DNA from: CAZIDL01 sp964537825
GTDB taxonomy: Bacteria; Bacteroidota; Bacteroidia; Flavobacteriales_D; CAYVSK01
Direction of reading: 5' to 3'
DNA length: 64,000 nucleotides
Assembly: GCA_964537825.1 (NCBI GenBank)
Contig: CAZIDL010000001.1
Coordinates: 1 to 64,000, forward strand
Part shown: one piece after another, positions 59,300 through 64,000 of the stretch
Layout: each line of letters opens with the position of its first letter
How positions within the stretch are numbered: position 1 is the first letter of the stretch
Made by a program: the position numbers and the translations under genes
The notes under the pieces: model-generated
Database searches by the model: none
Told to the model about the DNA's origin: nothing
What the model saw: the letters and a program-made list of their open reading frames with translations, nothing else

Positions 59300-61054
59300 A
59301 TGTACCGAACGCATAGCTGTGGGGCCTTGAGCATCGAGGAAGTGGGGGCTAAGGTCGCCCTCTGCGGTTGGGTTCAGCGAACGCGGGACCTTGGGGGGAT
59401 GACCTTTCTGGACTTGCGGGACCGATACGGGATCACCCAAGGGGTCTTCGATATGGAAGCCGCCCCGGAGCTTTGTAAAAAAGCCCGCTCCCTCGGCAGG
59501 GAATACGTGGTCCGGATGGAAGGATCCGTTCGGGAACGGAGCAACAAGAATCCGGAGATCGCGACCGGCGATGTCGAGGTGCTCGTCGAAAGCCTGGAAG
59601 TGCTCAATGCTTCTGAGCTTCCTCCCTTCCAGATCGAGGAAGAGACCGATGGAGGAGAAGAGCTTCGCATGCGGCATCGCATGTTGGATCTCCGAAGACC
59701 TCCGATGCAGGAAAAGCTCCAGTTACGTCATCGCATGGCCATGGCCACGCGCAACTACTTGGACGGAGCTGGTTTTCTCGAAGTGGAAACGCCGGTGCTC
59801 ATCCGGTCGACACCTGAAGGAGCGAGGGATTTTATCGTGCCATCCCGCCTTCATCACGGCGAGTTCTATGCGCTTCCCCAATCACCGCAGACCTTTAAGC
59901 AGCTCTTGATGATCGGTGGGACCGACCGGTATTTCCAATTGGTGAAGTGCTTCAGGGATGAGGATCTACGGGCCGATCGGCAGCCTGAGTTCACCCAGAT
60001 CGACTGCGAAATGGCCTTTGTGGATCGAGCGGACGTAATGGACACCTTTGAAGGGCTCGCTCGTCATCTTTTCCGCGAAGTCCGGGGAGAAGAACTCGGG
60101 GATTTTCCTGTGATAAGCTATGATGAGGCTATCCGAAATTACGGGACCGACCGGCCTGACACCCGGTTCGGAATGGAGTTCTTCGAATTGACGGACCTGG
60201 TCCAGGGCAAAGGGTTCCGGGTGTTCGACGAAGCGGAATTGGTGGTAGGTATCAATGCTGCAGGTTTTGGGGAGATGAGCCGTAAGGATCTGGACAAGCT
60301 CACGGAGTTCGTGACCAGTCCGCAAGTCGGGGGCAAAGGATTGATCCCGGTCCGTTCTTCAACGGATGGGAGTGTTCGCTCATCCGTTGATAAGTTCTTC
60401 GGTCCTGAGGATCTGAAGGCTTGGATGGAGCGAGCATCCGCTTCTGATGGGGACCTTCTTCTGATCCTTGCTGGAGATGCTGATAGCACGCGTCATGCCT
60501 TGGGCCGATTGCGGATCGAGATGGGAGAACGTGCTGGGTTGAGGGATCCTGAGAGAAGAGCTCCCCTTTGGGTCGTTGATTTTCCGATGTTCGAAAGGGA
60601 CCCTGATACCGGTATCCCTCATCCCATGCATCATCCCTTTACTGCCCCAAAGCCCGAGGATAAAGAACGGCTGGATTCGAACCCCGAAGAGGTCCGGGCA
60701 GAAGCATACGATATGGTGATCAATGGGGTTGAGATCGGTGGAGGATCGATCCGTATCCACGATAGGGAACTCCAGGAGAAGGTCTTTGAGGTCATCGGAA
60801 TGAGCCGGGAAGCTTACGAAGCCCAATTCGGCTTTTTGCTCAAAGCACTGGAACAAGGCGCTCCTCCCCACGGAGGCATCGCGTTCGGGTTCGACCGATG
60901 GGTCGCATTAATGGACGGCAATTCGGACATCCGCGATTATATCGCTTTCCCGAAGAACAACGCCGGCCGGGACCTGATGATCGATGCTCCGGCCCCTGTT
61001 GATCCGGCACAACTTAAGGAGTTGGGGATCCGTCAGATCTCCGGTGAATATTGA
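59300..61054 (+). CDS. aspS: Aspartate--tRNA ligase
   Basis: A class II synthetase of 584 residues, bacterial type. An N-terminal OB-fold anticodon domain (about 1-105; VALCGWVQRTRDLGG) is followed by motif 2 (FRDEDLRADRQPEFTQID near 218), a GAD insertion domain (about 300-400) and motif 3 (GGIAFGFDRWVALM near 530). The open frame extends 68 codons upstream over tadA, but the family start MYRTHSCGAL at 59300 and the promoter position decide. Confidence 0.96.
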   Translation: MYRTHSCGALSIEEVGAKVALCGWVQRTRDLGGMTFLDLRDRYGITQGVFDMEAAPELCKKARSLGREYVVRMEGSVRERSNKNPEIATGDVEVLVESLEVLNASELPPFQIEEETDGGEELRMRHRMLDLRRPPMQEKLQLRHRMAMATRNYLDGAGFLEVETPVLIRSTPEGARDFIVPSRLHHGEFYALPQSPQTFKQLLMIGGTDRYFQLVKCFRDEDLRADRQPEFTQIDCEMAFVDRADVMDTFEGLARHLFREVRGEELGDFPVISYDEAIRNYGTDRPDTRFGMEFFELTDLVQGKGFRVFDEAELVVGINAAGFGEMSRKDLDKLTEFVTSPQVGGKGLIPVRSSTDGSVRSSVDKFFGPEDLKAWMERASASDGDLLLILAGDADSTRHALGRLRIEMGERAGLRDPERRAPLWVVDFPMFERDPDTGIPHPMHHPFTAPKPEDKERLDSNPEEVRAEAYDMVINGVEIGGGSIRIHDRELQEKVFEVIGMSREAYEAQFGFLLKALEQGAPPHGGIAFGFDRWVALMDGNSDIRDYIAFPKNNAGRDLMIDAPAPVDPAQLKELGIRQISGEY

Positions 61055-61081
61055 GTTTATATGCTCGGATCGCGATCCAAA

Positions 61082-62086
61082 ATGAAGCATCTTTTTCCCC
61101 ACTCGCTTTGCTATTCCCTTTTCCTCCTGCTCATCGGTTGTTCGGGCAACGGCTCTGAAAAGGAGGAGCTTCCTGTTACGGTCGTCGAAGGTTACCTGGT
61201 AGGGAGTTCGGAAGGGATCGTTGAGCTTCTTGATCGCTTAGGGGGTTTCACGTATGCGGACAGCGTTCTCGCAAAGGATACGCTGGAAGAAGGACGCTTC
61301 CATTTGCAGTTCCGAGAAAAGGATCCGGGATACTTTCGGTTGAAGACCCCTTCGGGGGGGATCATGCTCTATCTCAGTCCCGGCGATAGCCTTTCGGTCA
61401 ATCGGGATGATCAAGGGGATTATCGCTTCAAAGGTTCAGGCAGCATCGAGAACCGTTATATCAGAAAGCGGAAGCTTTTCAGGGATTCTATCGGGAGGGA
61501 ACAGGACAGCATTTTCAAGAGCAAAAAGCCCGAATTTCTCAAGGGGTTGAAAGCGAGAAAGAAAGCGGTCCGCTCTTTTCGAAGGGCTTTTTTTCGTGAA
61601 CATCAGGAACGATTGGGAGAACATTTCCAAAAGCTCGAACGGATGCGCGATCGGGTCGATCATGCTATAATGCGGTTTTCTTATCCCGACATTTACGAAT
61701 ACGAGCATCCGAACGATAGCCTTTCCTTAGCTCCATCCTACTGGCATTTTCTCGATTCGATGAACATGAACGACACGATGATGCTGGAAGTCCCGGAATA
61801 TTTGAGCTTCGCCTACGATGTGGCCAACAAGTACACCCTCGACAACAAGGGCGAACAGAAGAACATGGGATATCGGGAAATGCTCTTCAAGACCATTCTT
61901 AAGGAATTCGAAGGAAAGGTCGAGGATGCGGTGCTCACCTATTTCATCCTCGAACAGATCCGATATACCGAAAAGGAAGTCCAGGGGTCTTTGCTGGAGC
62001 GCTATCGCAAGCATGTAAAGGACCCACGGATGAAACGGTTCGTCGAGCGGAAACTCCGCTCGAAAAGGAAAGAGCCTTCCCTTTGA
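61082..62086 (+). CDS. Unknown lipoprotein with DUF4369-like N-terminus, lacking a thioredoxin domain
   Basis: A 334-residue lipoprotein (signal FLLLIGCSG). Residues about 30-130 resemble the DUF4369 domain that opens many Bacteroidota TlpA-type thiol-disulfide proteins (VEGYLVGSSEGIVELLD; YLSPGDSLSV). A long helical, basic region follows (about 130-330). In the TlpA proteins a thioredoxin domain comes next, but here the frame ends normally at 62086, and no CxxC motif or thioredoxin homology appears in the 170 nt after. Either a shorter family or a truncated one. Confidence 0.7.
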   Translation: MKHLFPHSLCYSLFLLLIGCSGNGSEKEELPVTVVEGYLVGSSEGIVELLDRLGGFTYADSVLAKDTLEEGRFHLQFREKDPGYFRLKTPSGGIMLYLSPGDSLSVNRDDQGDYRFKGSGSIENRYIRKRKLFRDSIGREQDSIFKSKKPEFLKGLKARKKAVRSFRRAFFREHQERLGEHFQKLERMRDRVDHAIMRFSYPDIYEYEHPNDSLSLAPSYWHFLDSMNMNDTMMLEVPEYLSFAYDVANKYTLDNKGEQKNMGYREMLFKTILKEFEGKVEDAVLTYFILEQIRYTEKEVQGSLLERYRKHVKDPRMKRFVERKLRSKRKEPSL

Positions 62087-62113
62087 TCCTGTGCCCTTCT
62101 CCAACAACCCTCC

Positions 62114-62121
62114 TAAATTTG
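62114..62121 (+). promoter_or_regulatory. -7 promoter element TAAATTTG upstream of the ClC gene
   Basis: An exact TAnnTTTG match, 25 nt before the short frame at 62147 and 135 nt before the ClC ATG. It implies that the short frame is on the ClC mRNA. Confidence 0.5.
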
Positions 62122-62146
62122 CTATCTCCTATTCCGAAGGAATTCC

Positions 62147-62260
62147 ATGACCGGAACCGGTCCCTTTCTTGAAAGAAGGTCGATCGCACTAAGAGCAGCT
62201 GCCGGTACGGGTTATGCTGCTACTCTTCTTCCCTTATCAGAAAGAAGCCCAAGGAGATGA
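62147..62260 (+). CDS. 37-codon frame coupled to the ClC gene
   Basis: An ATG 25 nt after a good promoter element opens a 37-codon frame (MTGTGPFLERRS ... LPLSERSPRR). Its TGA overlaps the ClC ATG as ATGA. This may be a leader peptide providing coupled translation, a remnant of another gene, or chance. No family is recognised. Confidence 0.35.
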   Translation: MTGTGPFLERRSIALRAAAGTGYAATLLPLSERSPRR

Positions 62261-64000
62261 GCAGTCTTTTGAAGCGCTTTCTGATATGGAGGATACGCCA
62301 CGTTGAACATCGTCATCTTGTCCTTTTTCTAAGCGTAATAGTAGGGGGCCTTGCTGGGTTGGCGACGGGGGTTATAAAAGGGGTCGCTCACAACATCCAG
62401 GCCCTGCTCAGTTACGTGGAGCAGAGTTATGAGCACCTGCATTTCGTTTTCCCCTTGTTGGGTCTTCTTATCACGGTGGTGGTCATAAAATACCTTATTC
62501 GGAGGGAAGTGGATCACGGGATCCCGGCGACCCTTTACGCCATATCCAAGCGGAACAGTGAACTGGAGTCCCACAATATGTTCTCCTCGATCATTACCAG
62601 TGCGATCACGGTCGGATTTGGGGGATCGGTCGGTTTAGAGGGGCCTACGGTCGCGACCGGGTCGGCTTACGGGTCCAATCTGGGAAAGCTGTTCCACCTG
62701 GACTACAAGACCAAGACCCTGTTGGTCGGATGTGCGGCTGCAGGTGCCCTTTCTGCCATTTTCAAGGCCCCTGTTGCTGCTATCGTTTTTGCTGTGGAAG
62801 TGATCATGCTGGATCTGACCACTGCTTCTCTGATCCCGCTCCTTCTGGCTTCTGTCTCTGCTTTCATCACTTCGATCCTCCTTCTTGGAGAAGGCTTTCT
62901 ACTGCCCTTCACGCTCCAGGATCCTTTCATGCCCAAGAACGTTCCCTTTTATATCCTTCTTGGTGCAGTGACCGGTTTGGGATCCCTTTATTTCTCCAAG
63001 TTGTTCTTCGGGGTGGAGCGGACCTTTGAAAAGTTCGGTTCACCTTTTGGAAAAGCTTTGATCGGCGGGATCCTTCTCGGATTTATTTTCTTGCTTTTTC
63101 CCGAGCTTTATGGCGAAGGGTATGGCCTTATCAACTCCCTGATCCACGGTGATCCTTTGAGCAAATTGTTCGACGGGGAGAGCATCCTTCCGCTTGAAAG
63201 GAGCATCGGGTGGATGATCGCGATCGTCTTCGCGATGGTCCTCCTCAAAGTGATCGCAACATCCATCACCTTCGGAAGCGGAGGGGTCGGAGGGATATTT
63301 GCTCCTACGCTCTTCATGGGTAGCTCGCTGGGATATGTTTTTGCTAAGGCCCTCGACCATTTCGGCTTTTTCGAGTTACCGGAGAGCAATTTCACGCTCG
63401 TAGGGATGGCCGGAATGATGGCCGGAGTGCTCCATGCCCCCCTTACTGCGATCTTTTTGATCGCTGAGATCACCGGCGGTTATGAACTCTTCGTTCCGCT
63501 TATGATAACCGCAGCCATTTCCTACCTGACCGTTCGTGCTTTCCTCAGCCATTCGGTCTACACGCAGCAGTTGGCCGATCGGGGCGAGTTGATCACCCAT
63601 CATAAGGATCAAACGGTCCTTTACTTGATGGATCTGAAAAAGGAGATCGAGAACGATTTTGAGAAAGTAGGACCCGATGATACGCTGCGGGACCTCACCA
63701 ATGCTATTGCACGTTCCAAGCGGAACCTTTTTCCTGTCGTCAACGAAAAGAACGAACTACTTGGCGTGGTCTTTCTGCAGGAGATCCGCGACCTGATCTT
63801 CGAGCGGGAGCGTTATGATGAGCTCACGGTGCAAGAGCTCATGACAGCACCCCCAGCGTTCATTCAGGAAGAGGAGAGCATGAACGAGGTTATGGATAAA
63901 TTCGAGAGCACCGGGGCTTGGAACCTACCGGTGGTCAACGGGAACGAATACAGGGGCTTCGTTTCTAAATCCAAGCTCTTCTCGGCTTACCGGCGATTGT
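62257..64000 (+). CDS. ClC-family chloride channel/transporter with CBS domains (partial, runs off the end)
   Basis: A membrane anion channel or Cl-/H+ exchanger; the 3' end is outside the window. About ten hydrophobic segments occupy residues 20-430. Selectivity-filter motifs are visible: DHGIP at 87-91 (usually GSGIP), GSVGLEGPTVA with the gating Glu128 (usually GREGP), and GVGGIFAPTL near 345. A cytoplasmic CBS pair follows from about residue 465 (DDTLRDLTNAIARSKRNLFP). Gating Glu present suggests an exchanger is possible. The ATG overlaps the stop of a 37-codon frame. Confidence 0.9.
   Translation, partial: MSSLLKRFLIWRIRHVEHRHLVLFLSVIVGGLAGLATGVIKGVAHNIQALLSYVEQSYEHLHFVFPLLGLLITVVVIKYLIRREVDHGIPATLYAISKRNSELESHNMFSSIITSAITVGFGGSVGLEGPTVATGSAYGSNLGKLFHLDYKTKTLLVGCAAAGALSAIFKAPVAAIVFAVEVIMLDLTTASLIPLLLASVSAFITSILLLGEGFLLPFTLQDPFMPKNVPFYILLGAVTGLGSLYFSKLFFGVERTFEKFGSPFGKALIGGILLGFIFLLFPELYGEGYGLINSLIHGDPLSKLFDGESILPLERSIGWMIAIVFAMVLLKVIATSITFGSGGVGGIFAPTLFMGSSLGYVFAKALDHFGFFELPESNFTLVGMAGMMAGVLHAPLTAIFLIAEITGGYELFVPLMITAAISYLTVRAFLSHSVYTQQLADRGELITHHKDQTVLYLMDLKKEIENDFEKVGPDDTLRDLTNAIARSKRNLFPVVNEKNELLGVVFLQEIRDLIFERERYDELTVQELMTAPPAFIQEEESMNEVMDKFESTGAWNLPVVNGNEYRGFVSKSKLFSAYRRL

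Noticed and set aside
1..64000. CRISPR arrays, tRNA or rRNA genes, prophage or insertion sequences
   Set aside because: Reading the intergenic stretches showed no spaced direct repeats, no tRNA cloverleaf or CCA-end pattern, no rRNA sequence and no transposase or integrase frame.

Overview
The window is chromosomal DNA from a member of the Bacteroidota, most likely order Flavobacteriales. The evidence is: type IX secretion (T9SS) type A sorting domains on several exported proteins, TonB receptors, DUF5689 / DUF6089 / DUF3098 / DUF3108 proteins, a BamA followed by several OmpH/Skp chaperones, and the Bacteroidota -7 promoter element TAnnTTTG (or TAnnTTCG) upstream of about twenty genes. G+C looks mid-50s percent, high for this order. 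A run of exactly 100 N flanked by an identical 55-base repeat shows that this is a draft scaffold. No phage, insertion sequence, CRISPR array, tRNA or rRNA was seen.

Layout. 1-2.2 kb: end of a succinate dehydrogenase operon (probable sdhA tail, sdhB) and an Xaa-Pro aminopeptidase. 2.2-5.7 kb: a tiny stand-alone T9SS-sorting-domain-like protein, a VOC protein, an SDR and recJ. 5.7-17.2 kb: a long minus-strand housekeeping block: GT-C-like membrane protein, Vsr endonuclease, dnaG, MORN lipoprotein, polyprenyl synthase, rlmN, ispD, queA, truB, uppP, DUF3098 and ftsX. 17.3-20.2 kb: leuS, ending in a perfect palindromic terminator shared with a convergent heme/iron-type TonB receptor. 20.2-29.7 kb: that receptor with its small partner gene, a DUF3108 protein, tryptophan 2,3-dioxygenase, an M23 peptidase, ppx and ppk1. 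29.7-38.8 kb: an exported-protein region: gene remnant, LTD/TIG T9SS protein, secreted EEP-family phosphoesterase, and a TonB receptor / DUF5689 lipoprotein / T9SS protein operon. 38.8-51.2 kb: pdxJ and a hydrolase, CBS protein, nadK, DUF6089, then uppS-bamA-skp-skp-skp-murI, a gamma-carbonic anhydrase, a GluR0-like ligand-gated channel and elbB. 51.2-64 kb: nfuA, two paralogous T9SS proteins (the first interrupted by the gap), hflX, a cytochrome c / b pair, trpS, plsC, gatC, bacilliredoxin, tadA, aspS, an unknown lipoprotein and the start of a ClC channel.

How it fits together. Much of the window serves the cell envelope: UppS and UppP make and recycle the undecaprenyl carrier, MurI supplies D-glutamate, FtsX and the M23 peptidase belong to wall remodelling, and BamA plus three Skp-like chaperones build the outer membrane that carries the TonB receptors, the DUF6089 protein and T9SS cargo. 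DnaG, RecJ and Vsr cover replication and repair. LeuS, TrpS, AspS, GatC, TadA, QueA, TruB and RlmN cover translation. The less ordinary items are the prokaryotic glutamate-receptor-like channel, the free-standing sorting-domain protein, the TonB/DUF5689/nuclease-like region, a DnaG without zinc ligands, long perfect palindromes, and genes whose -7 element lies only 5-13 nt from the start codon, implying leaderless or nearly leaderless mRNAs.
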